This document shows, piece after piece, positions 22,201-31,000 of a DNA stretch of 64,000 bases. The stretch covers positions 41,915,430-41,979,429 of the forward strand of contig NC_087065.1 in the NCBI RefSeq assembly GCF_963678635.1. The letters run 5' to 3'. The stretch is from Symsagittifera roscoffensis. Its lineage: Eukaryota > Xenacoelomorpha > Acoela > Convolutidae. Under the pieces are notes generated by a model that saw only the letters and a program-made list of their open reading frames with translations, had not been told where the DNA came from and made no database searches. Made by a program: the position numbers and the translations under genes. Position 1 is the stretch's first letter. Each line of letters begins with the position of its first letter.

Positions 22201-24194
22201 ACGTTCCATAAATCCATTGGAATTAGACCCAAAATCCAAAAATTCCAAACATAGTCGAAAATTTTTCCAATTTTTTGCAAGAATTGATTTTTTCTTGAAT
22301 TTCTTCTTGATAATAAGCCAACGCCATGCTTATCTCGTTAACACGTAAATATGCGAGACTGAAAAGTTTTCTGGCAATATCTTGAAATTTTTGTCCGTTT
22401 TGTAATCGCAACTTAGTCCAAATTCTTGAATTTTTCGGTAGATGCATAGCATCCAAAATGTGCCGAAGCATGGAAAACTTCTCGAACTGCTCCCCGATTT
22501 CATAATCGGTTACGATGGTGTCGGGCATCAAGGGAAAGCCGATTATTTCGTTGCATTTTTCGGACCAAATTTTTGTAGATTTTTTTTGAAAGTTTCATCA
22601 CACAAAATTTTTTGGCTTCTCACCAAAAAATCAAGACCCTGTTTGATACCAAAAATCAACATACCTTGACCTTGATAAAGTAGAAAATCTTGACGATTCA
22701 GAGTCATTGTCCACGATCCTTCAAGTTTGATATCTTCGAAAATTTTCGGCGACTTAGGTAAATTTTTGGTCCGTTTTCGTTGCATAGTTCGCCGAATAGT
22801 ATCGTAATTTGGGGCCAAAAATCTCTGATCTGATTCTTGTAATTCTTCGACATATAATTTTTTCAGCGGTACTGTAGGGTTTTTTGCGACATTGTCAATA
22901 ATTTTCTCTCGAAAATTCATTCGGACAACTGCTGTTCTGGCTCAAAATGATTGTGACTAGAGGGCTTGTTTTTAATTGAATTATTATTAATTTCAAGGAA
23001 AGTTTGGACGAGCAACTTGGGGTCACACATTTGTAATATTGAATATCTTTGTTTTTTATTTTTTTGAAAAATTTTTTTTCTCAAATTAGATTTTCGCCCC
23101 TTCTTTTCGACTTCACAATTGAAAATTCCATCATTTAGTAGAAATTACCAGGTAAAATTATAATTGACCTGTTAAAATTACCACTTTAGTTTTAGTTACA
23201 GTTACGGTTCTACTCTTAGACCCATTCTGCTTTTAGACCATTCTTCCTAACGACTGGCCACCTCCTTTTAAGTATTTCCGTCTAAATTGCTTATCGTCTA
23301 ATTTCTCAACCCCCGTCAAATCCTCCCTAACTTGGGGTTTGTTAAGTTGGTCCAAGATTATTGCTTTAAAACTGATAACATGTTTTAGGTGACGTCTCAA
23401 TGATAGTGTGTGATCCTTACACAGTGAACACTTTAGTACACAGTGTATTCAGACAACTTCAAGTGCTCGCCAATCGCAAAGGACAGTTCCCAAAACGGAA
23501 TGACGACACACTACTGCTACTGAGGCTTCTCACTCTAGGCATATCCGCATGGGAGATCATAGACAAACAGAACTTCAAAGAACCAAAAGTTGACCCCAAA
23601 ATCATCAGCAACTTCTGTCCCTCTCTCCTCTGTCTTTTTGTGGACGATCTCATCAAACCCGTAGAGGATAATGTGGAAAAAATGAACAAATTAATTGACC
23701 CCGCGGGAATGTTGAAGCTAGAAGCCTCGAAAAAATCCGAACAAGTATCTGATTCAATTTACAGTGAAGAAATTCCTGCGGCATTTACTGAAGGAATTGA
23801 GAACAGCAAAATTGCTGTACATATTGCAGGGGCTTACTTGAACCATCTTGCAAGAACCAAAAACCAACTCGCTCTCTTACGGGTTCTAAATAGTGTTATT
23901 CAAGCCGACACAAAGCTTCCTTACTCGGACATGTTTCAGCATCAGTTTATTTTCTCATTAGCGGGTATGGCTGAAAACTTCAGGAATGACGCAAAATTCC
24001 GCAATTTCATTTTTGAACAGTATCTGTTGCCCAAGACGAAGAAAGATTCTGTTTTAAGACATTCACTGAGACTGTTGTTTTTGCTGCAAAGAAAGTTAAC
24101 GCGAAATGTTTTTGATGATTTGTGCAATCAGTTTAAACCGCCGGAAAAATGCTCCCAGATCACAGATGAATTGTATAGAAAACTTTTTCTATGA
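6130..24194 (+). CDS. NELFB: Negative elongation factor B (five exons, complete)
   Basis: This is subunit B of the NELF complex, which with DSIF holds RNA polymerase II paused just downstream of promoters. Exons are 6130-6242, 6463-7002, 9180-9353, 20815-20927 and 23389-24194. Joined, they read 581 residues, against about 580 in human NELF-B (COBRA1), and all introns are GT-AG. Matches to the family run end to end: GLEHIGV at the N-terminus, LPLIDLHDIPRREFH (residues about 48-62), KRQIWQKNQNLFGEEISPLL (about 163-182), RRQGSVVKR at about 210-218, NVHYCTLRTELLM in exon 3, FTWCMDAC plus VDSKRAKE in exon 4, and GDVSMIVCDP then LLLLRLLTLG in exon 5. The start is set by alignment of the first 15 residues with the human protein. 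A Ser/Gly/Glu-rich linker (about 82-105) differs most from vertebrates. No frameshift or internal stop was seen, so the gene looks functional. Confidence 0.97.
6463..7002 (+). CDS. NELFB: NELFB coding exon 2
   Basis: The acceptor is GGAAACAG/TGTCCTC, with a poor pyrimidine tract. The donor is GTGAAAAG/GTAGAG. It encodes the conserved helical region with KRQIWQ and the RRQG motif. Frame continuity on both sides supports the borders. Confidence 0.92.
7365..7411. repeat. Short tandem duplication in NELFB intron 2
   Basis: The 23-bp block ATAACGCTTTCTAGTAACAA plus GAG occurs twice in direct succession. Confidence 0.75.
7600..8290. repeat. Minisatellite-like repeat, same family as 26690-27640
   Basis: Degenerate units contain CTCAGGAGTTGCAAATCTTG, CGTCCAAATGCG, CTGCTCAATT and a CAGATNTGA motif that matches GAGATATGGCG. 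They recur at about 7620, 7875 and 8050, with a final partial unit near 8260. The same motifs in the same order form the array in the PARPBP intron. Confidence 0.65.
8328..8827. repeat. AAT trinucleotide microsatellite, about 500 bp
   Basis: Nearly pure AAT/ATA triplets with scattered CAT and ACT interruptions, some regular (AATAATCAT repeated). The long poly-Ile and poly-Tyr/Asp open frames on the - strand are readings of this repeat only. Confidence 0.97.
9180..9353 (+). CDS. NELFB: NELFB coding exon 3
   Basis: The acceptor is TCAAACAG/GTTAACTG and the donor is TGCTACAG/GTACGG. It is a 174-nt exon with 58 codons, all open. It encodes IHLYDVILQFLRTLFVKTQN, nearly identical to the vertebrate protein. 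Too short and ATG-poor to show as a long open frame, it was found by homology. Confidence 0.95.
9600..9880 (+). mobile_element. 3' part of a modular retroposon
   Basis: The conserved tail domain TATCGCAAGTGGTGCCAAGC followed by TCTGCTTTGCCTCTGTGT lies at about 9822-9866. It is the clearest copy of this motif outside the 7.4-kb duplication. The upstream limit is uncertain. Confidence 0.45.
10240..10460 (+). mobile_element. SINE with tRNA-like head and conserved central domain
   Basis: A B-box-like TGTTCGAGGCCC near 10278 is followed by a distinctive block at about 10392-10446: GGTGCGCCGTGATGAGCTGT, CAGCTCTTGTGTTGGTCC, TTTCCACCGTGG. The tail is a short GGTCTTAATCTTAATC repeat. The order of promoter, central domain and short 3' repeat is that of long SINEs with shared central domains. 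I recall similar central blocks in SINEs of several invertebrate phyla but could not check this. Only one copy was seen in the window. Confidence 0.55.
10690..11705 (+). mobile_element. Modular retroposon with three internal 197-bp repeats
   Basis: There is a B-box GATTCGAGTCC at 10731-10741. The body block at about 10960-11090 (GGTACATGTAATTTTTTCCG, TTGGGTGTCGGCTTTTATTC) resembles 2110-2230. A unit of about 197 bp follows in tandem three times, ending each time in TTATCGCAAGTGATGCAC (near 11270, 11470 and 11665). The last copy runs on into GATCAGATGCGCCTCTGTTA, the family's 3' tail. Confidence 0.6.
13615..13700 (+). repeat. Dispersed repeat left of the Mutator-like element
   Basis: The block ending in CATATTGATCCAATTTTCTC has relatives at 16594-16695 and 32890-32985. 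There an ACGTGAT.GA block and TTTCGAAAGTGG precede the same GATCCAATTTTC or GATCCAGTTTTC motif. The upstream part (AACGTGATCTAG at about 13449) is also similar. Identity unknown. Confidence 0.45.
14186..14241. repeat. Strong imperfect hairpin near the MULE left end
   Basis: The inner palindrome CCCCCTATACTGGGT / ACCCAGAATAGGGGG (14201-14231) is nested in outer arms CCTCGCCCC / GGGGTGAGG. The segment is much richer in G+C than its surroundings and lies between the transposase 3' end and the left inverted repeat. Confidence 0.8.
14402..15812 (-). pseudogene. MULE transposase with FLYWCH-type N-terminus, frameshifted
   Basis: The first open frame (15812-14712, 366 codons, starts with ATG) has an N-terminal FLYWCH-like zinc-binding region. 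Its landmarks are HWRCARYSSHKCRMLAVTAG and the His pair in NEHSHD (residues about 34-67). The MULE catalytic core follows: LWLCDGTFK (first Asp), ILLDFERAAV (second Asp) and GCYFHLCQAF, at about residues 183-280. The frame stops at 14712. The family's next conserved block (WNHSQEAAEGLIRTTNAVEG, then WH) is present in another frame at about 14625-14700, and a further shift leads into the 14402-14647 frame with FNILKAMGGTQNQGRKKYRD. At least two frameshifts therefore separate it from an intact transposase. Proteins of this family cut and paste the element through its inverted ends. The decay looks slight, so activity was lost fairly recently. Confidence 0.85.
16222..16279. repeat. AT dinucleotide microsatellite
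   Basis: About 29 uninterrupted AT units directly beyond the right end of the Mutator-like element. The Tyr-Ile open frames on both strands here are artefacts. Confidence 0.98.
16594..16695 (+). repeat. Dispersed repeat right of the Mutator-like element
   Basis: AACGTGATCGAGTTCTAATT, TTTCGAAAGTGG and TATTGATCCAATTTTCAG match the copy at 32890-32985 and the more decayed one at 13449-13700, all in the same orientation. Confidence 0.5.
17200..20110 (+). mobile_element. Decayed Gypsy-type LTR retrotransposon, LTRs not seen
   Basis: A block visibly richer in G+C than the rest of the intron. It starts with frames of Thr/Lys/Pro-rich gag-like composition (17770-18042 and overlapping frames to 18465), continues through an unassigned segment (18900-19280) and ends in a recognisable integrase. 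Stops and frameshifts are frequent. No terminal repeats could be paired, so the borders are estimates. Confidence 0.6.
19385..20109 (+). pseudogene. Gypsy integrase remnant
   Basis: The parts appear in family order. The zinc-binding HHCC segment reads LHRSHPGQKALIEAAEFFWW (from about 19387). A core segment has LQLDVADPILLKNGKELYVS (about 19582-19641) and then FLEGYIKYPL in a shifted frame near 19705. The post-core region is 19861-20109, with RSIQAIKRKLGTM, LYKHRFIGCS and KPNTEFSLARDE. Stops separate the parts, so no active integrase is possible. Confidence 0.75.
20815..20927 (+). CDS. NELFB: NELFB coding exon 4
   Basis: The acceptor is GTATTTTAG/GTTCACATGG and the donor is GTGCTAG/GTAGAG. 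This 113-nt exon encodes FTWCMDACLKEREVDSKRA and ends in RVLG, continuing as DVSMIVCDP in exon 5. It lies 11.5 kb from exon 3, yet the reading frame and homology are uninterrupted. Confidence 0.95.
21340..23365 (-). mobile_element. Second Mutator-like element, internally deleted
   Basis: Inverted ends: AACTTGGTCCAAG and GAAATTAGACGA at 21336-21410 correspond in reverse to 23281-23356. An inner pair CTTTTAAGGAGGCGGAGC / GAATGGTCTAAGAGCAGAA at 21761-21810 matches the reverse complement of about 23205-23275. Three - strand transposase fragments lie between. The right end falls about 25 bp before the acceptor of NELFB exon 5. It is a different subfamily from the element at 13.7-16.2 kb. Confidence 0.6.
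21987..22920 (-). pseudogene. MULE transposase remnant, core deleted
   Basis: In transcription order, 22920-22543 starts MNFREKIIDNVAKNP and runs through YDTIRRTMQRKR, LYQGQGMLIFGIKQGL and SQKILCDETFK (the first catalytic Asp region). Then 22531-22223 begins DTIVTDYEIG (second Asp region) and has LARKLFSLAYLRVNEI. Then 22280-21987 has DYVWNFWILGLIPMDLWNVF and the family-typical IRTTNKCENWNRGWN near the end. Compared with intact MULE transposases, the segment between the first two Asp motifs and much of the following GC.FH region are missing. Confidence 0.8.
23389..24194 (+). CDS. NELFB: NELFB coding exon 5 and stop
   Basis: The acceptor is TGTTTTAG/GTGACG and the TGA stop is at 24192-24194. 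It encodes the C-terminal 268 residues, the HEAT-like helical half, with LLLLRLLTLGISAWEIIDKQ and the closing HSLRLLFLLQRKL and ITDELYRKLFL. The vertebrate Pro-rich tail after this point is absent. No canonical AATAAA follows closely. Confidence 0.95.
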
Positions 24195-24645
24195 AGTGTT
24201 TTTCTGGTAATTTACATAAGTTTTTTGAAATGAGTAATTCAACTTTGGAGTGATTTGTATTTTTATTGTTAGTAATCCTATAGCCGCATACACGTATAGC
24301 CGGAAAAAAACTATTCCCAGATAACCGCAGTATACTTCTGTTGGCGAATAGTAGCGCAGGGAAATTGTCGACAATCCGGTTTTCAATTTTTTCGAATATT
24401 CTTCTGTGACATGCGGCCCAAAATGTAGATCTTAGTAAGTTGGTTGGTCTATTAATGCATGAAATTTTAAAATCGTTTTGAAATTCTGTGTTGCGAAATT
24501 AATATAATTTGAAGGGGATTACGTCAAATGCGTTTGAACCCGTCTTTTCATTTCCAATGAGGAAGTCATTACATTATTATTTGATGTGCTCGTCGCAAAA
24601 AGGCAGCATTAAAGCTAATGATTTCGTTCTCTTTCTCCTTTTTAG

Positions 24646-24706
24646 ATTAGTAGCTGTCGATCAAATTATTTGTTCACCATTTCTGCTGTCAGATCACGCG
24701 TACAAA
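24646..24706 (+). promoter_or_regulatory. PARPBP: Candidate 5' untranslated exon of PARPBP after a strong acceptor
   Basis: TTCGTTCTCTTTCTCCTTTT followed by TAG/ATTAG gives the best pyrimidine tract and acceptor in the intergenic gap. The first ATG after it is 24707 (AAAATGG, a good start context), in frame with the conserved protein. It could be a cis-spliced 5' exon or a trans-splice site. The sequence alone does not decide. Confidence 0.4.
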
Positions 24707-25040
24707 ATGGTATCATTTCTAGTCTGCTCCCCGGGAGATTTGGATCAAATTTCGAGCGGGGCGCAAATGTCTCAGTTGGAACACCGAGACTTACTGTCTC
24801 TTTTTGTTCATCAATGCGATCGAGCTGATCGAGCGAATAGCATTAATACGGAAAAGTTGTCCAAACAAGAGGAGGACATCAGTAGTGCCAATCAAATATT
24901 ATTAGTAAAAATGAATTCTGTTGAGTTCTCGATGACATCTAGCAAAATTAACGGCAATCAGGAAATTGTTTTCAATGGCAATTGTTTTACAAATGTGGAA
25001 AGGACGCTGATTCACTTTGTTTGTTCACTGCCTTACGTCA
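24707..25040 (+). CDS. PARPBP: PARPBP coding exon 1
   Basis: It ends TTACGTCA/GTAAGTT, a consensus donor, in phase 1. HRDLLSLFVHQCDRA and the ANQILLVKMNSVEFS stretch are only weakly similar to the vertebrate N-terminus. Exon identity rests mainly on its position, open frame and matching splice phase. Confidence 0.7.
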
Positions 25041-28000
25041 GTAAGTTAAGCCTCAAGTCAAAAAATTGTACCCAAGTTTGCAATAATAGTTAATTGGAAA
25101 GATAGAAAATGGCTTTCTTGTTAGACTTAAAAGATGTACAATTTATTCATTTCTTCAGCTTTTGTTCAGACCGACAGGAAGTGTTTTTGTCGACTAAGGA
25201 TGAAAGCCATCACTATTTTGTTCACTATTGTCTCCTTCGGATTGGCTCGTAAAACGCAAAGAAAGCCCCGAAGCTAACTGGAAAATCCCAGATAGAAAAT
25301 GGAATCTCAATTTGACAAATTTCTGCAGTTTAAAACGAAATAATTGTTTCGTCGTTTTCGCCAAACGTGACGAATATATATTCTCGGGGGTATTTATTCG
25401 TTCAGGCCAATTTTCTGGTCTATGTTATGCGAAATCATAACACTATAGCTACAATGCGCAACGCCAACCCCCCTAGTTTTTGCTTCGTATGCAGAAGTTT
25501 GTCGACAGAATAATTAGCCGAGTAATTATAATTTCCATTTCTTCCAAAAATTAATCATGAATACTGTAAGAATTTGAAAAATTATCACAAAACAAAGTAA
25601 GAACAATAATTGATCCACGAGGATAAAATTAAGTTTTGGCGAGATTAACTTTGATGAAATGAAAAACCTTTTTAGTGTTGATGAACGATATGGTTTATCG
25701 CTTTATGGGTCAAAGGTTGGATGAAAATTCACCCAAAGTGACAATGGTTGAAAGCTACAAATGGTAATAATTTAAAAAAAGAAATGATTTGCATAGCGCG
25801 ACTATTCGCACCAAGTGACCATTGGTACCGACAAAACCTTTGATCAAAAACATTATCAATTTTATCATTGAAAAAACAATGAAATGCAAAACACTATCTA
25901 GAAGTCAAAGGTGTAAGATAATCCCCCAAGTTGCTTTAAAGTGGTTTTGTTTTAGTAAATTTTTAGAAGTTCAATCAATCGAGATTGAGTTTATCACATT
26001 TGGAACTTTTGTGTCATGCTTTGCTCTTTTCGCAAAAAAATTAGCCTTCTTTATGCTCGCCATGTTTGTTAACTATCTTTTCGTTGAATGTTATGACAGA
26101 TGTCTTACAAGGAGTTGTTAGTTTCTATTGAAAATTAATTCATCAAGAACAAGTTCATGTGTCCCGCGCTTACTAATTGTGAATTGCAGAAGATACTTTT
26201 GATGCAGTAAGAATTAAGAAGCAAAGAAAGGTGAAACAGAAAAATAATTTCAAGTGTTCTTAGGGCTACGGATTGTTGCTTTAACGTAATTTATCTATTA
26301 TTTAATTAGCGTTTAATGTGACACATGTTCAAGAAGTCCCTATGTTGACATCTTTAAGAGAACTTAATGTTTGCATGTTTAAACTTTTTCAACTTATGAC
26401 TTTTTGCATATTTAACGAAAGTGGTTTTGCACGTTTAAGCTATATCGTATATTAAAACGCTTGATAAATTTCTTGTTACACGTGTTAAGGAACTACCTAT
26501 GTTGGTCTGTTAAATGGCCAAAACATTGCAAGTGTTGAAAAAAATTACTGAAGTCGTGTTTCAAAAACTGTTGGAGCTCGAATGCTTTGACTCTTACATT
26601 TTTTCCTTTATTCGCAACGTAAAATTATCAAAGTTTTTGTTTCTGAATTTACTTAATTATATTTTTTTAATTTATCAACCTTTTAGTGGGTGCTATCTGG
26701 GTACATTCAAGGGTTGCAAATCTAGCGCCGAAGTATAACGGCTCAAATCTTTTCGGTTTTCGAGATACGGCGTTTTTTTATGATTTTTCTTTTTTTTTTC
26801 AAAAAATTTAGAAATAAAAAGCTAACTCAATTTGAAAGTCTCAATCCTATAGTGGGGTACGGCCAGGGTATTAGTTCAGGGGTTGCAAATCTGACGTCCA
26901 AGTATGACTGCTCAAATCATTTTGGTATTCGAGATATGGCGTCTTTTTGATTTTTTTTTTCAAATAACTTATATAGAAAACTAACCGAACATGAAACTCT
27001 CAACCCTATAGTGTGTAGCTGTCAGAGTACACTCAGGGGTTGCAAATCAAGCGTCCAAGTATGACTCCTCAAGTCCTTATGCTTTTCGAGATATGGCGGT
27101 TTTTTTATTTAAAAAAAAAATATTCGAAACCCTTAGATATTAGAAAACTAACCGAACTAGAATTTCTCAACCACAAAGTGGGCTGCTGTCAGGGTACACT
27201 CAGGCGTTGCAAGTCTGGCGTCCAAGTATGATGGCTCAAATCCTTTTGGTTTTTGAGATATGGCGTTTTTTTAATGAATTTTTCATTTTTTTTTTAAATT
27301 TTAGATATAAAAAAATGACCAAACATGAAATTCTTAATCCTGTAGTGATGTGCTGTCAAGGTACATTCAGGGGTTGAAAATCTGATATCGAAGTATGACT
27401 GCTCAAATCCTCTCGCTTTTCGAGAAATGGCGTTTTTTAACTTAGATATAAAAAAAATAACCGAAGTTGAATTTCTGAACGCTATAGCGGGATGCTATCA
27501 GGGCACATTCAAGCGTTACGTTGCAAATCTAGCCTCTAAGTGTGACTGCTCAAATCCTTTTGGTTTCCGAAATGACGCGTTACACATTCGGCGTTGCAAA
27601 TCTGCCTTCTACATTTGACTGCTCAAATCCTTTTCCGAGATTAGGCGTTTTTTATGAAGTGGAAACGCCTGATACATGAGCCCAGTTCATCTTTGCGGTT
27701 GCAATTAGCATTTTAGTTCGTACTTTAGAAGCTCTGTTAACGTTCAAGGATCTATTTGAAGCACCGTAGGTGCGAGTCATGCGCTAGTTATTTCATAAAC
27801 GTCGCTAATTTTGGCATAATTCAGTTGCGCTTTTTAATTGCACCCAAAGTTACAATCATGCATTTTGAAAGCTAGTTTTTAATCACCAATTTTAATTAAA
27901 AACTACTAAACAACGTCTGGTTTGAGTTATCGCTTTAGACCAATTGTCGCTTTTGACGAGTTGGCGCTTCATGGTTTTTTTTTTCGGAAAGAGGATCTTG

Positions 28001-31000
28001 ATATTTGATCAAGTCTTAGATTTCCGTCGTTTTTACACTTGCGATCAGCTTAGTGTATTATTACGATTTTTTTTCTAGCCTTACTCGCAAATAAAAGTGT
28101 TCATCAAAAGTGATCACTTATTTGGAAATTTCACTGTAGCCTTGGAAATTGCATAGCATCTGGTGCCTCCTTAATTTGTGGCTATTCATTTGGTCATTAA
28201 GCTTCCGTGGCTGAGGGGTTAGTGTTTGAGACTCGTAATCTCTAGGTCACAGGTTCGAACCTCAGAGGTAGCCGATTTTTTTAGTTGTTTTTACTTTTGG
28301 CTTCGCCTGTGCTTGCTTTTTGATATCAACATTTCAAATAGCGCGAACAAGATTGAATGTCTTCAAGTTTCAAAAATCACCCTAGTCTTACTGTTATGCG
28401 GCGCAATGAAAATCAATCATGCAAGATGTTTGAATATAAAAGAGCTTCTGCGTGATTTACTAAATCTCCGGAAATGAAAATTCAATTTGATTTTCAGTTT
28501 CTTAAGTTCCTTGATTTTTTGTCTCCTGTCTGCTTGCTATGTTTATTTCGCCTAAGGTTTGCGTATAGGTGTGAGCAAAATATTGGTTCCTGGTTGGCTG
28601 GGAAATAAACAGTTTGTCTTCAGTAGCCAAGTGAAAATTGTACTGCGCTCAAAATCATTTAAAGTTGAATTGAGGCAAAGTAGTTGGTCGCATCGATAAT
28701 TTAGTAGATACCAATTACGTCAATTACTGCTGATATTGCTTAAAGTAAAATTTCGATGAAGTTTTTTAAAGCTGTTCTCAATTTTGTCTCAAAAAACGAT
28801 AACCGAAAGGGCAGCTGGAGCGATCAAGATTTCGTCCTGGAGCGAGATGTTAAAATGAAGTTTTACATTTTTGCTGCCGAGAGTGATTGGTTTCGTTTTA
28901 TTTCGTTTTTTTTTGGTGCATTTTAAGCAGGGGCCTTGAAGATCAGTACAGATACATCCGTTTTTCTTGCGTGTTTTTACTAGGGTGTTCTTACCTCGCT
29001 TTTTCTGATATTTGGTGAGGCACTGTGTGGTATCATATTAGAGCCCTTTCAACCTTGAATCGCTATTCACAAAATTTCAATAATCGCTATTGACAATTTT
29101 ACTCGAGCGTCAGCTTGGGTTGGAAAAAAAAGAAGGTTCTTAATAATACACTAAGCTGACGCTAACCCATGTCGCAAATATTGGTGTCATCTTTGATGCA
29201 CCTTTACAGCTTTTTGATAGCATGTGCTTTGACATTCGCATACTACTATAGTTGACGCATTTTAACTCATCAAATGAACTGAAAAAAGTTTTACACAGTT
29301 TATGCGTTTTTAATTCATCAAATGAACCGAAAAAAAAGCTATTTATTTCCAAGAACATTATAATATTATAATAAAAACTCGTTTTCAAAAATTTTCTAGC
29401 TCAAAATATCTCGCAATTCTTATATCTCGCAATTTTCTAACTCAATATATCTCGCAAAGTTGGCGTGGATGCCTTCAGTCTGTTATATTCCAAATTTTTA
29501 CTTGCAAATTTGCGTCTATTTGTATTTGGTGCCACTTTTGCTGATGGCAGTGGCAATTTGTTAGCATGTGTAGCTGATTTATTCGTGACTATTATTTGTG
29601 TTTTTATTTGCTTAAGAGTGAGTGGTTAGTGCGTGAGACTCAAAATCTCTTGATTGCCGTAGGTCGCAGGTCGAATCCTAGACTTTGCCGAATTTTTTCT
29701 AATTCGAGGCTTAGCTCTATTTTTTATTGCTTTCTAAAGCTGCTTTTTGTCGTATTCTCGCTTCGCCTCTGTGTTGAAAAAGTTTGCTCTGTAGCGAGAA
29801 AAATAGTTATGCTTATGACTGCTGTTCAGACTAATTTTCCGCTGGAATGAGAGGCTAAGAGATCCGAGTTTACTCCTGCTTTTATAGAGGCGAGTTATGC
29901 TTCTATTAGCTTAATCACTTAATCCTGTGGCACAATTTCAATTAAATTCTCAATCAGGAAAAGTTTTGAAGAAATATAGAAGACAATTCTTCAATAGAAT
30001 GCGAACACTTTTTTGGAAGAACCACTGATCCACTGAGTTCGTTTTATTCTGAGCTTCTATATGGCAATTGGCTACTCGCGAAAGCTTTGTAGTTTGTATA
30101 TAGATACTTCGCATGAGAAATCTCATTTCCAGTTTGCTGTTAATTAGGAACGCATCTAGCATTTTTTTTGGAGAGGAAAGGTGGATTATTTGCAAAGAAA
30201 CCGAGAAGTTGGGGAAGACATTTTGTGGCTTGACCTCATTAATTTTCGAGCTCTGCTTGAGCACTTAGAAGACCTTTCCATGCCAAAATTTGCTGCGCCA
30301 TAAGCGGATTTTTGAAAAAATTTACGAGAAGTTCAATGTGCGAAAAATTCAAGCTAAAAAAACGCCGTTAAATCCTTCCCTGCTGCTAAGAAATTGTCAA
30401 GTACCATATAACCTAAGCTGATTAAGTTTGTTAAAAATAATTCTTTTGTTCACTTTTGCTATTTTGGCTTTGATTGTAAATAATCGAAATTTTTCTAGGT
30501 ACTTCAGAAGATCTGGGTCAAGAGAAACTGTTCGTTTCGCCCACCGACTCTCAGCTAGCTCACAAATTAGCCCTGAACGACCGCAAACTACAACAGATTG
30601 CCCTAAAGCCAAAAATTTCAGAATTGCAGCAGTTCTCGGTCTCAAACGAAGATAGTAACTCTGTTTTGTTTGTCGATACAGCGGACAACAAGTCTGAAAT
30701 AACTTTTCTGGAACAAATGTTCAAAGAAAATTTAGACGAACCGGACTCACAGGCTTTCAAATCATTTCTATCTGAAAATAACAAATATGATATAATGGAA
30801 GCTCTCGATTTATTCGTCCAAAAACTCGAATTCCTAGAAGCGTCAGGGCACGATGTTTTGTTTGCTCTCGAATGTGCTGATGTTGAATGTAACTTGCACC
30901 CGTTGGAAATCGTGATTCTTAATAAAATAAGACAGAAATTTGACCTGAAGTGCGCTGATGGTTCCACCGATTTCGACCTCAAATCTGCCGCCGAAGAGAA

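Larger units (their letters stand above)
25041..30498 (+). other. PARPBP: PARPBP intron, 5458 bp
   Basis: A GT-AG intron. It holds the minisatellite at 26690-27640 and retroposon copies at 28200-28320 and 29610-29780. I see nothing recognisable in 25100-26500 or 29800-30490. Confidence 0.8.

Noticed and set aside
28201-28274. Functional tRNA-Thr gene (anticodon CGT)
   Set aside because: The acceptor stem has two mismatches and the T stem is mostly unpaired, and a retroposon-type tail follows. A tRNA-derived retroposon fits better.
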